Part shown: positions 38,079 to 46,944 of the stretch, piece by piece
Numbering within the stretch: position 1 is the stretch's first letter
Layout of the letters: every line of letters begins with the position of its first letter
Source: Candidatus Coproplasma excrementigallinarum
Lineage (GTDB): Bacteria; Bacillota; Clostridia; Christensenellales; Borkfalkiaceae
Length of the DNA stretch: 48,525 nucleotides
Assembly: GCA_018714625.1 (NCBI GenBank)
Contig: DVNE01000037.1
Location: forward strand, 1-48,525
Direction: 5' to 3'
The notes under the pieces: generated by a model
What the model saw: only the letters and a program-made list of their open reading frames with translations
What the model was told of the DNA's origin: nothing
Database searches by the model: none
Translations under genes and position numbers: made by a program

Positions 38079-39302
38079 TCACCCCCTCTTTAAGAATACG
38101 ACTTTTAAGTACTCGGGCAGCTCTGAACACTCCGCCTCGAAAGTGAAGCGTTCGCCCTGCAGATTTACCTCCGCACGGCCGTCTATAACATCGCACACTC
38201 TGACTTTTCCGTCCGTGCGCACGGTGATTTTTTGGCAATTACCCCCTACATATAGTCGTTTCAAATACTTTTTGCCCGCACTGCCGAGGTCGGTGAAGCC
38301 GCTTGCCCATACCCCGCCCGCAGCCTTAGGAACGAGCTCGTAAAGCCCGTCTGAAAAGAAGAAAACTCTGCCGCAGGCGCATATGCAGGACGCCTGTTTT
38401 TTAATGTAGCAGACCGCTCCGCTTTCGCCGTCTATGCAGGCTATGACGCCCTCGCCGTCCAGAGTGCCTGCGGCGTAGTAGGTGTTGCCGCACGCCGCGC
38501 CGCAGGTCGCCGTAAATCCGCGCAGCCCCTCCGCCGCAAACCGTTCGACAGAGGTGCCGCCATAGGCGTACAGCCCGGACTTTGTAAAGAAGAAAAGCTT
38601 GCCCGCGCATACTGCGGCCGTTCCGTCCGTTATCTCGTCGGTAGTGGTATCCGAGAGAGAGACGCGGAAGTCCTCGGCGTCGCCGTAGGCGCGTATTACC
38701 GTAAGCCCGAATTTGCGCACGGCAATCAGCCTCTCTTTAAATACGACTATCGTTAGCACTTCGCCGCGCTCGACATCCAGCCTTACATAACCTGCACCGT
38801 CCAGGCTCTCCGTCCAGTTGCGCGCCCTGCCCGGAACCGACCAGCGGACAACGCGGCCGTCGGCCGTATCGACGCCGAAGACGCGCGAATACATAACCGC
38901 GCCATACTTTACGGGAATGGTTGCCACCGGCGAAACGGAGGTTGCGTCTCCCTTGAACGCCTTGACGCCGTCGGTTACCATGGCGTAGTCCTCGCCGTCC
39001 TCGCACACTTCTATAAAGCAGGGCGAAGAAGAAAAGCCGACGGCGTACTCGAAGAAGTTGTTTACCGCGCGGGTAGAGCGGTAGAGCGTTCCGTCACTGA
39101 GAAGATAGAGGTTGCCGTTTTTTGTGAAGTATATGCCCTGCGCCGAGGCAGGTACATTAGCCTGGGTGAGGGCGACAGCTGAAAACGCGGGGCTTGCGCC
39201 GTCTGCGCCCGCAATACCGAAGAAAGTGCCGTCTGAAAGGTCCGCCTCCCACTCTTTGAAACTGTACTTAGGAAAATCAGTTTTGCGCAGAATGTAGTTC
39301 AT
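38079..39302 (-). CDS. Phage structural protein, beta-propeller-like (possible P22 gp10-type neck/DNA-stabilisation protein)
   Basis: Repeated beta-rich pattern (YFTKNGNLYLLSDGTLYRS, RVFGVDTADGRVVRWSVPGRARNWTES, LTIVVFKERLIAVRKFGLTVIRAYG) typical of phage tail/neck propellers; position after the connector. Confidence 0.55.
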   Translation of the reverse strand: MNYILRKTDFPKYSFKEWEADLSDGTFFGIAGADGASPAFSAVALTQANVPASAQGIYFTKNGNLYLLSDGTLYRSTRAVNNFFEYAVGFSSSPCFIEVCEDGEDYAMVTDGVKAFKGDATSVSPVATIPVKYGAVMYSRVFGVDTADGRVVRWSVPGRARNWTESLDGAGYVRLDVERGEVLTIVVFKERLIAVRKFGLTVIRAYGDAEDFRVSLSDTTTDEITDGTAAVCAGKLFFFTKSGLYAYGGTSVERFAAEGLRGFTATCGAACGNTYYAAGTLDGEGVIACIDGESGAVCYIKKQASCICACGRVFFFSDGLYELVPKAAGGVWASGFTDLGSAGKKYLKRLYVGGNCQKITVRTDGKVRVCDVIDGRAEVNLQGERFTFEAECSELPEYLKVVFLKRG

Positions 39303-39859
39303 ACCCAGCCTCGCGCGGGGATTTGCCCGCCTTTAGTGATGGGGCGCAGCCTTGCAAGCTCCTGCGTGTATCTGCTCTCCCAGCATTCAGAGGCCTCGAT
39401 ATCGCCGCAGATTAAGGAGTACTCCGCCGCAACGCCATACGCCATCAGGCGCTCGCTCACGGGATAACCTGTATAATCCGAGGTGTGATTGAGCTGCTTT
39501 TTAAGCGGCAGATAGGTGTATTTTACAGTTATTGTTTTTGCATCCACCTCCATATATCTTGGTTTGAGCGTGTATTTTAACGCTTTCCCCTCTGAAGTTA
39601 CGCTGAGAATTTTTATGGGCGAGTGGGCAAACACACTGTAATATACAGTGCCTACCGATACGGGAAGCTCCTCCTCGTACTCGAGGGGGAAATACGCGCG
39701 CGCAAGTTCGTCTTCGACGGCGTTGTAACAGTGGACGAGCGCGCCCACTTCCCTCTTCAGATTTTCGTCTTCGGAATAGGAACCGTCGTCCACGGCGTCG
39801 GCCTCCTTATCCATGCCCAGATAGCGCATGGCGGAAACTATTATATCGGAAACAAACAT
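39299..39859 (-). CDS. Phage head-tail connector/adaptor-like protein (possible P22 gp4-type)
   Basis: Short helical protein MFVSDIIVSAMRYLGMDKEAD...HCYNAVEDELARAYFPLEYEEEL, encoded just after the coat gene. 4-bp overlap with the next gene. Confidence 0.55.
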   Translation of the reverse strand: MFVSDIIVSAMRYLGMDKEADAVDDGSYSEDENLKREVGALVHCYNAVEDELARAYFPLEYEEELPVSVGTVYYSVFAHSPIKILSVTSEGKALKYTLKPRYMEVDAKTITVKYTYLPLKKQLNHTSDYTGYPVSERLMAYGVAAEYSLICGDIEASECWESRYTQELARLRPITKGGQIPARGWV

Positions 39860-39891
39860 TTTATTTACCGTCCTCCTGAAAAAAACTTATA

Positions 39892-39919
39892 TCGGCGCGC
39901 GCCGCAGAGCGCGCGCCGA
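39892..39919 (-). terminator. Hairpin with T-tract between coat and connector genes
   Basis: TCGGCGCGCGC-tctgcg-GCGCGCGCCGA then TATAAGTTTTTTT on the minus strand. Confidence 0.65.
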
Positions 39920-40010
39920 AAGCAAATTGTTGCGCCTCATGATGCGCCGAAAACACATTACTTTTACATACAACGCGCCTTAAGCGCATCAGCGCACAGC
40001 GGAACTCAGA

Positions 40011-41153
40011 TTAAAAACCTGTTATTCTGCCCTGGGCGCACGGTCTTTTGCAGATAAGTTCGGCGTACTTTACAAGCGTTGCGCTGTAAGCCGCCTTGCC
40101 GGGAACCTGCTTTAAAATTTTGCCATCCTCGTCCTCGAGCCAGCTCCAGTCGCAGAGCTGAGCTATGCAGAAATCATCGGTATTTATAAGGAAGATTGCG
40201 TCTTCATTGCAGTACCTGTCCGCCACGACGGGTATGCCGTCGAACAGAATGGTGCTGTATCCGCCATTGAGCGTTGCCGTGTTCACCTGCATCCTGCCCG
40301 CGCTGAGAATTTCGGCAATCTTGCTCTTGTTCTTGTAGGAGCAGAGTATCATGTTGGGGCGACGGCCGAAATATTCCTCTATATAGTTTATTCCGTCCAT
40401 TATGGAAGTTTCCGTGAGCGAGGTGACGGAGAATTCAACAGGATTTAAAAAGCTCTCTTCGCTGCGGGTAAGGCCGTAGATGTCATCCGTGCTGAAGAGT
40501 GCAGCGAGACCGGTTATCTCGTTGCCGTAGGCGCCGTGCATGTATATCTTTTTACCTGCAAGCGTGCCCTCTATCTCCTGAGAGAGCGTTATTTTGCCGT
40601 TGCCGTAATCGACCGTTGCAACGGTGACACCCTCGCCGCCCTCGAGTATCAGTGAACCTGACCTTATATCCACCTTCATTCCCTCGAAGAAGCGGCCAAT
40701 CGTATCCACATACAGGCCGGTTGTATCCGTCTTGGATATGTTTCCGAGGAAACCGTTGCCATCGCCGAAGAGCATACGCGAAAAGTTGATTTTTGCGCTG
40801 GCTACAAGGCCCTCCATCTCGGCGTTGAGAAGGTCTACAAACGCTCCGCTCGAATCGGAAGAGGCACGCAGCGCCTTATCGGAAATTTCTATCGTGCCGT
40901 AGATGTTTTTTAGCGTAGATGTAAGATTTATATACCTGTTAGAACCTGCCGTGGGGAGGTCGCCGTCTTCGCTGCCCGCCATAACGCGGTTTATGTCGCC
41001 CCTGACGGCGGCAACCTTTACTTCCTTGCCGAAAACTTCGGCGCTGTTTTTATCTATCGCCGCATAGAAGGGCGAAACGGCGTTGAGCTGGGACGAAACG
41101 GCGTCCAGATAATAGGTCTTAAGAGCTTTGTCTGCATTTGCAACTGTTATCAA
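40011..41153 (-). CDS. Phage major capsid (coat) protein
   Basis: AFYAAIDKNSAEVFGKEVKVAAVRGDINRVMAGSEDGDLPTAGSNRYINLTSTLKNIYGTIEISDKAL...INFSRMLFGDGNGFL. Position after the scaffold-like gene. Confidence 0.8.
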   Translation of the reverse strand: MITVANADKALKTYYLDAVSSQLNAVSPFYAAIDKNSAEVFGKEVKVAAVRGDINRVMAGSEDGDLPTAGSNRYINLTSTLKNIYGTIEISDKALRASSDSSGAFVDLLNAEMEGLVASAKINFSRMLFGDGNGFLGNISKTDTTGLYVDTIGRFFEGMKVDIRSGSLILEGGEGVTVATVDYGNGKITLSQEIEGTLAGKKIYMHGAYGNEITGLAALFSTDDIYGLTRSEESFLNPVEFSVTSLTETSIMDGINYIEEYFGRRPNMILCSYKNKSKIAEILSAGRMQVNTATLNGGYSTILFDGIPVVADRYCNEDAIFLINTDDFCIAQLCDWSWLEDEDGKILKQVPGKAAYSATLVKYAELICKRPCAQGRITGF

Positions 41154-41175
41154 AATTGTTCCTCCTTAAAATAAA

Positions 41176-41616
41176 TCAGTTATTTTTTAAAAATTCTTTT
41201 GCCAGTCTGCCCGCCTCCTTTATGGTTGCAGGCTTGCCGGCAGGCGACGGGACGGAAATCCCGCCTGCGATTATGGGCACGCCCCTGCCGCTTGCCACTT
41301 CGCCGAGGTACTCGGCAATAATTTTGCCGCGCACTTTTTCGTCAGCTTTGGCAAGCTTGTACAGTTCTTCGCCCGAAGTTCGTTCGGGGGAGGGCGCTGC
41401 GCTGTCCGCGTCCGGCGAGCGCTCCGCCTTGTTCCTCCTCTCGAGTTCGGCCAGCCTCTGGCTGCGTCGGGTAAATTCAGCTTCCAGGCCGGCATATGCT
41501 TCCAAAAGGGCCTTTACGTCTTTGAACTTTCCAAGGTCTGCCGCAGCCTGTTTGCCGTTATCTTCCGCCTCCGCGGTATCTGCCGTGCCTTTGAGCTCAT
41601 TTTCAAGGTTATCCAT
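41176..41616 (-). CDS. Phage scaffolding-like protein
   Basis: LGKFKDVKALLEAYAGLEAEFTRRSQRLAELERR is a common scaffold pattern; acidic N-terminus; located between portal and coat. Confidence 0.7.
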   Translation of the reverse strand: MDNLENELKGTADTAEAEDNGKQAAADLGKFKDVKALLEAYAGLEAEFTRRSQRLAELERRNKAERSPDADSAAPSPERTSGEELYKLAKADEKVRGKIIAEYLGEVASGRGVPIIAGGISVPSPAGKPATIKEAGRLAKEFLKNN

Positions 41617-43459
41617 TTGCTTCCTCCTTTAATTTGTTTTTATGTTCTTTTATATGCGCACAGATGCGTTCCTTCACATCCTTGCGCGGCTTTACTGAAA
41701 GTATGTATGCCGTGTGCCGCCTTATGTGTACGGCGTCGTCGTCATACTCGTTGACTTCTGCGGGCATATTCTCCATAGTCCTGTTCTCCTCTTCGGCGCG
41801 CTCCTCCTGCAAGGTTTCAAGGTCGCTGCCCGCAAAACAGCCGTAACCTATGTAGGTCAGCACTCTGTTCTTTGTCTGCGCGCTCATTTTTCCGTCCTCG
41901 CCGAAAAGCAGTCCCTTATCCATCATTTCATATATGACGTTCCTGCGCTCTGCGGGGGTGAGGTTGAGGTCGCTGTCAGACTCCAGTATGACCTCGTCGC
42001 ACAGTACGTCCTCGCCGCGGAACACCGTAGTGCCTGCGCCGCCGCGCACCGCCCTGCCCGCGCCCGAAAACTGTCTGTAAAGACGGAGTATCTGCCTGCC
42101 CGCCTCCTTGAGCGCCGTCTTTATTGACTGGTAGCACACGTTCAGTCGGGCGTCGTCCTGCTCTATGAGCAGCTGAAGTCCCGTAGCCGAGGTCACCGAA
42201 GAGAATGTGTCGCCGTTCTGCGTAAGGTCGCCCGTACCCGAAATGCGTGCAAACTCGTCCTCAAGCGTCTCTTCCTCCCTCTCGAAGGCGTCGGGCAGAG
42301 TGCCTAAAGTGAGCATCTCGGGCGGTTTGCCGCCCTGGCGGTAGACTATTATCTTACCGGGACGCAACCCGTCCTCGGCGAGTTCGTCGGTATCGACCGA
42401 GCCCTCCTCCACGGCAACCGTGCCCATGGAAATTCTGTTGAGAAATTCGTGCTTGCGGTTACGCACCGCGTTGTATGCGCGCTGGACGGGTATCATTCTC
42501 TCGACCACCCCCGCGCCGAAAAAGCTCCCCGCGAGCGGCATGCAGGTCTGCCTTATGAAGGGGTAGGAGCGCGCGCCGTCCTTGCCGTTCATGTAGGGCA
42601 GAGGGCCGTCGAAGAGCAGCTTTCCGCCTGCAACAACGGTAAGTCTGCCCTCGGGCATGGTGTCAGTGGGGCGACAGTAGCGCTCTATGACCACCTCGTA
42701 CCCTCTGCGCAGGGCGCGCACGGGCGACTGTGCGATGTAGCCCGAGGACGAGCAGGGCGAAAGGGCAAACTCGTTTATGTCCCTGCCGGCAAGCTCCACG
42801 CCGTAGGCCGCGCGTATGTCCTGCACGGGTACGGCGCGTGCGTGAATTACCGAGGGCTGACCCTCGAACCCGTCCTCCGAGAGGGAATAGGGATAGATTT
42901 CAAAGGGCGGGACGGCGATTACGCGCACATCGCCCTCGTGTATCTCCCTGCCATCCTCGGTTACGCCTACAACCCCGCCCGCTTCGTTGTCCCACACAAC
43001 CTTGTAGAAGGCCGTGCCGCAGGTCTCCGACCACACTGTGGCCTGCGAGAGGGCGTCCTCCAGTCCGCAGTTCTCCCTTGCCGCACCAAGAAGAGCGGAA
43101 GAGAGCGAAGCCGCGCGCTTGTCCTGCTCGCTCGCGGTGACGGGGCGGACGGAGAGCGCGGGCCGTATGCGCGCAAGTTTTGCACACCTTAGTTCAACCG
43201 TGGGCGCAATGTGGTTGAATACCCTGCGCGGCTGCCAGCCGTACACCTTTTCCTCCTCCTCAACGTCGCCCGCGGCGTTTATGCCGCAGTACTGATTGCC
43301 GCTTACAAAGTTCATGCACAGTTCCCAGCTCCTCTCTGCCAGCCTGCGCTCCCTCTGCCTTGCGGCAAAGTCCTCCTCCACCTCGGCGACAAGCTTCTTT
43401 TCCGCCTCCTGCCGCTGCTTTAACGCCTTTTCGCTTCTGACGTCAGTTTTCTTTGCCAA
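41609..43459 (-). CDS. Phage portal protein (P22-like, 616 aa)
   Basis: Charged N-terminus, RSWELCMNFVSGNQY...RVFNHIAPTVELRCAKLARIRPALSVRPVTAS...GAGVVERMIPVQRAYNAVRNRKHEFLNRIS; adjacent to the terminase. Confidence 0.82.
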   Translation of the reverse strand: MAKKTDVRSEKALKQRQEAEKKLVAEVEEDFAARQRERRLAERSWELCMNFVSGNQYCGINAAGDVEEEEKVYGWQPRRVFNHIAPTVELRCAKLARIRPALSVRPVTASEQDKRAASLSSALLGAARENCGLEDALSQATVWSETCGTAFYKVVWDNEAGGVVGVTEDGREIHEGDVRVIAVPPFEIYPYSLSEDGFEGQPSVIHARAVPVQDIRAAYGVELAGRDINEFALSPCSSSGYIAQSPVRALRRGYEVVIERYCRPTDTMPEGRLTVVAGGKLLFDGPLPYMNGKDGARSYPFIRQTCMPLAGSFFGAGVVERMIPVQRAYNAVRNRKHEFLNRISMGTVAVEEGSVDTDELAEDGLRPGKIIVYRQGGKPPEMLTLGTLPDAFEREEETLEDEFARISGTGDLTQNGDTFSSVTSATGLQLLIEQDDARLNVCYQSIKTALKEAGRQILRLYRQFSGAGRAVRGGAGTTVFRGEDVLCDEVILESDSDLNLTPAERRNVIYEMMDKGLLFGEDGKMSAQTKNRVLTYIGYGCFAGSDLETLQEERAEEENRTMENMPAEVNEYDDDAVHIRRHTAYILSVKPRKDVKERICAHIKEHKNKLKEEANG

Positions 43460-43715
43460 TGTTGTCCTCCTTTAAAAGTTCAATTAATTTTTTTCTGCGC
43501 TCTTCCAGCTCTTCGTCGCTCAGGTTTTCAACGCCCGTGTCGCCGTCGAGCAGCATTTTTACAGCCTTTATATCGGGCGGGACGTCCCGCCTTGTCACTT
43601 TGCGCTTTACAAGCCTGAGTTCCTCGCCGTCCACGGCGTATTCCTCCACGACCTCGCTCGTATCGAACCCAACCGCGCACTTCAAAAGCGCCTTTTTTAT
43701 GCCCTCATCGTTCAA
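43443..43715 (-). CDS. Small protein resembling the C-terminal part of terminase small subunits
   Basis: ALLKCAVGFDTSEVVEEYAVDGEELRLVKRKVTRRDVPPDIKAVKMLL; overlaps the terL 3' end and the portal 5' end. Confidence 0.5.
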   Translation of the reverse strand: MNDEGIKKALLKCAVGFDTSEVVEEYAVDGEELRLVKRKVTRRDVPPDIKAVKMLLDGDTGVENLSDEELEERRKKLIELLKEDNIGKEN

Positions 43716-45150
43716 TTTTTTTGTTCAACCTCCTTATTCTGCGCTCCTTGTCCGCCGCGAGCGGCGCGGGAGCGTATTCCCTCTCCGCAGGGCGCGGCCT
43801 CGTCATTATAAAGTACCTCAGCTCGTCCATGCTGTGGTCGTCGCGCTTTATTGGCGAATCGCCCGCACCCCAGCTGTAACCCTTGAACTCGGCAATCATG
43901 TTTGTGCAGCAGGGGAATATGAACAAATCGGGCGTGCCGTTGCCGCGGGCAAGATAGCTCTTCACGCGCGCTATTCCCGTAAATACGTCCTTATTGACGT
44001 TGGTGTCCACAAGTATTCCCCTCTCGCAGAACAGCTCGGCCACCGATTTTGTCGAGGCGAGCGTGCGCTGATTTGCGGCGCTGTCTATGAGTGCGCGCAA
44101 CCTGCCCTTTGAATCCGTCTTCCAGCCCAGTCTGCGGCTGATTTCGCATATGGCGCGGGCGTGGTAGTCTATATCCCTGCCCTTTTCGTAGTGCTCTGCC
44201 ACGACATACACGTTGCCGTCCCAGTCCACACAGTACCAGTGCGCCGAAAGCGGGTTGTTAAGTCCCGGGTCTATCGAGATTATCTCCTGCCACTCGCGCG
44301 GGACGGTGAACGGCTTTTGCAGGACGTGCACGGCCTCGTCAAACTCGGGATAAACAAGTCCGCACCCCTCTGAAAACCTGCCGTACTTTCTGCTGTCGAG
44401 CGAAGAACCTTCAAGCGCGCCCTCAAGCAGCTTTATTTCGCTGGCTGAAAGAAAGGGATTATCTTCCCAGTTCATAAACTCGTACCAGATTTCGGGATTA
44501 TTTTTTTTGTTCAGGTAAATCTCGGTGTATATAAATGTCCTGCCCTTGAGCGGCGTCATTGTGCCGAAGATGTCGCCCCGCTTATCCATCACCCTCATAA
44601 GGCACTCTTCATAGATGTCCCTGGGCGGCTCTTCGTCGAACCACACAAAGTCGAGCGAAGCGCCCTGGAATTTTTCCCTGCCCTGGTCGCAGCTTTTAAA
44701 ACCTATCGTGGATATGCCGCCGAAGACGTTTTTTATCTTTATCTGGTCGATTATGCCCGAGGCAGGGCTGTCCTTTCGCCCCGAAATCATAACGATATCA
44801 TCTATCCAGCTCCTGGGCAGATATTGCAGTATCTTGCTCTGCGCCACGTCGCGCTGAACCTGCTGCGAGAGCGAAACCACCCAGCCGAACACGTCCTTTC
44901 TGTTCTTTCTGTACGGGTGATTGCCGCGCGCCATCCAGATTGCCTCCACCGCGCCGCACTCCGTCTTGCCAGAGCGGTTGCCCCCGAATACCCATCTGTT
45001 GCGCTTTTTACATTTATGGAAGGCGAGCTGTTTTTTGTGTTTTTTGCGGCCGACATTGTAGGTTAGCAGTCTGTTGCCCTTTTTCCTCCTCTCCAGCTCG
45101 CCCTCCACCTTTAAAAGTTCTTCAAAAAGTTGCTCTTTCTCCATTCTCAA
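43705..45150 (-). CDS. terL: Phage terminase large subunit
   Basis: Walker A FGGNRSGKTECG, Walker B LDFVWFDEEPP, nuclease motifs SIDPG and KRDDHSMDELRYFI. Confidence 0.93.
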   Translation of the reverse strand: MRMEKEQLFEELLKVEGELERRKKGNRLLTYNVGRKKHKKQLAFHKCKKRNRWVFGGNRSGKTECGAVEAIWMARGNHPYRKNRKDVFGWVVSLSQQVQRDVAQSKILQYLPRSWIDDIVMISGRKDSPASGIIDQIKIKNVFGGISTIGFKSCDQGREKFQGASLDFVWFDEEPPRDIYEECLMRVMDKRGDIFGTMTPLKGRTFIYTEIYLNKKNNPEIWYEFMNWEDNPFLSASEIKLLEGALEGSSLDSRKYGRFSEGCGLVYPEFDEAVHVLQKPFTVPREWQEIISIDPGLNNPLSAHWYCVDWDGNVYVVAEHYEKGRDIDYHARAICEISRRLGWKTDSKGRLRALIDSAANQRTLASTKSVAELFCERGILVDTNVNKDVFTGIARVKSYLARGNGTPDLFIFPCCTNMIAEFKGYSWGAGDSPIKRDDHSMDELRYFIMTRPRPAEREYAPAPLAADKERRIRRLNKKIER

Positions 45151-45181
45151 AACTATGCGCGCGGCCGCAATTCCCTCCTTT

Positions 45182-45211
45182 TTGACTTTTTATTACAAAA
45201 TATGCTAATAT
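45182..45211 (+). promoter_or_regulatory. Candidate promoter of the exported 274-aa gene
   Basis: TTGACT, 18 bp spacer, TAATAT. Confidence 0.5.
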
Positions 45212-45243
45212 CTTCACTGCTTACGCCCTTTAAAATATTCGGT

Positions 45244-45954
45244 ATGAAAGGTCTATCGGTCGTATGCGCGCTGCTCGTTGCGGCAATTTTATTGTTTGCG
45301 CCCTGCACGGCATACGCTCAGTCAACCGAATACCAACCGACCGCCCAGACGGTGTATGCGCGCGCGCTTTCACGCGAGGCGTATTTCTGCACGCTGCCCG
45401 ATTTAGCGACGAGCACTTTTGCCGTGCCATATACATACTGCGTGGAAGTGCTGTCCGACGACGGCGAATGGTTCAGAGTGAAGTACGCCGAAGACTACGG
45501 CATATACCGCGCCGTGTACGGATATGTACAAAAGCGCGACTTTGAACTGGTTTCCGAAAGGCCGCAGACCGTCTACCTCTATAAGCCGATATCGGTCACA
45601 TTCTCGCAGGACGCACCTTCGGGCAACCTGCCCGTAATAGGCGACATAACCGTCACAGCGGCGTTTTACGGCTCGTATTACAGCGGCGCGGCAGGGTATT
45701 CCTATGTGCTGTGTGAAGATTCGTTCGGCTATATTGTGGGGGCAAATGAAGATTACCCCCTCATCCTGCCCGAAAATACAGATACGGATAACCCTGCCAA
45801 ACAGCCCGCCTCCAACGGCGGGAAAATTGCCGCAGGCGTGATACTTGGCGTGCTTGCGCTTACAGCCGTTGCCGTTGCAATGCTTTCAGGCAAGAAGGGC
45901 AAACGCAAGAGCTCAAATAAGACCAGCGACCCGTTCGGCCCCAAATACCGCTGA
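45244..45954 (+). CDS. Exported SH3-like protein with C-terminal TM and basic tail
   Basis: Signal peptide MKGLSVVCALLVAAILLFAPCTAYAQ; SH3b-like VYARALSREAYFCTLPD...VEVLSDDGEWFRVKYAE...GYVQKRDFE; TM KIAAGVILGVLALTAVAVAML then KKGKRKSS. Start position uncertain (45130, 45202 or 45244). Confidence 0.65.
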   Translation: MKGLSVVCALLVAAILLFAPCTAYAQSTEYQPTAQTVYARALSREAYFCTLPDLATSTFAVPYTYCVEVLSDDGEWFRVKYAEDYGIYRAVYGYVQKRDFELVSERPQTVYLYKPISVTFSQDAPSGNLPVIGDITVTAAFYGSYYSGAAGYSYVLCEDSFGYIVGANEDYPLILPENTDTDNPAKQPASNGGKIAAGVILGVLALTAVAVAMLSGKKGKRKSSNKTSDPFGPKYR

Positions 45955-46194
45955 TACGCGCAATGCAATCTGCGCCATATAAAAGATTTTTTGTGTGCCG
46001 CTTTGTTACAGCTATCCGCACAAGCTGCCGTCTCGCTGTCTTTCGACGCACACTTTTCAGTGACCGCACCCCTCCGCCCGCCTTAAAGCCGCCGCTTTCA
46101 GTACAAACCGCCCGACATCCGATACACGGTCAGAAGTTTACAATGCCTGCACCGAAGTCCATCTGCCAAAACGAATATTGTACATATTAAATCT

Positions 46195-46569
46195 TCAGTC
46201 GAAGAAGCAGAACTCCTTCATTGCGGCTATGCCCTCGGCGTGCTCCTGCGAATGGCTGCGTATGCGCCTTGCAAACGCCTCTGCCAGTCTGTGCGCCCGC
46301 TTGCCCTCGTCCTCTGTAATGCGCGAAAAGGCGTACCTGTATAAGACCATTCTGTCCTGCGGGGTAAACGTGTTCATTGCCCAGGATAACAGCGAGTTGA
46401 GCTCACGCAGGCGCTGTCTTTTAATGGTCAGGGCTACGACCTCTGCAACGCAGTCCTCTGCACTGCGCGCGTCAAACGCCTTGCACGCCTTTTTGAGTAT
46501 CAGCCTTTCAATCCTCCTCTCCGCCTCTGCGGATAAAAAATAGTACCTGATTATTTGCTTTACCTTCAT
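46195..46569 (-). CDS. Small helical regulator-like protein (sigma/late-activator-like)
   Basis: MKVKQIIRYYFLSAEAERRIERLILKKACK...NTFTPQDRMVLYRYAFSRITEDEGKRAHRLAEAFARRI; SD AGGGG before the trimmed start. Distant size and layout resemblance to phage ArpU/RinA/DUF1492-type proteins only. Confidence 0.5.
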   Translation of the reverse strand: MKVKQIIRYYFLSAEAERRIERLILKKACKAFDARSAEDCVAEVVALTIKRQRLRELNSLLSWAMNTFTPQDRMVLYRYAFSRITEDEGKRAHRLAEAFARRIRSHSQEHAEGIAAMKEFCFFD

Positions 46570-46592
46570 TCTGATGTCCCCTAAACACAAAT

Positions 46593-46608
46593 ACAAACAT
46601 TTGTTTGT
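46593..46608. promoter_or_regulatory. Hyphenated inverted repeat between -10 box and regulator gene
   Basis: ACAAAC-attt-GTTTGT; minus-strand TATAAT at 46622-46627. Confidence 0.4.
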
Positions 46609-46909
46609 TTTTTACAGTTGTATTATAACCGTTAAATATGACAGATTTTTCATATATAAAAAATTTTTTCAACTTTTTTTAAGAAATTTTGTGCGAAAAT
46701 ATTGGCAAGACTGACTTTTTGGCAATAATCTTTAAAAGAGCGCGCCGCCTGCGTCCTGACAGCCTAAAACATTGCAGCGCAGCAGCTTTACAGACGGCAA
46801 CAACGCCCATTACCTTAAAGCATGCCGCAGTATTCAGACTGCATTAACATGAAAAATGTCTGCACGCGCACACGCGTACAAAATAAATAAAAGCAAATTT
46901 TAAAAAATG

Positions 46910-46938
46910 TTTACAACCTTGGCGTTGTGTGATATAAT
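46910..46938 (+). promoter_or_regulatory. Strong sigma-A-type promoter abutting a GTG start
   Basis: TTTACA (46910-46915), 17 bp spacer, TATAAT (46933-46938). Confidence 0.8.
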
Positions 46939-46944
46939 TTAACC

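Noticed and set aside
42449-43192. 247-aa plus-strand ORF opposite the portal gene
   Set aside because: Antisense shadow; composition follows the reverse frame of the portal gene.
37577-46569. Ordinary complete prophage
   Set aside because: No integrase, repressor pair, replication, lysis or tail-fibre gene, and no obvious att-like direct repeats in the window. Not excluded if they lie beyond the window's right end.
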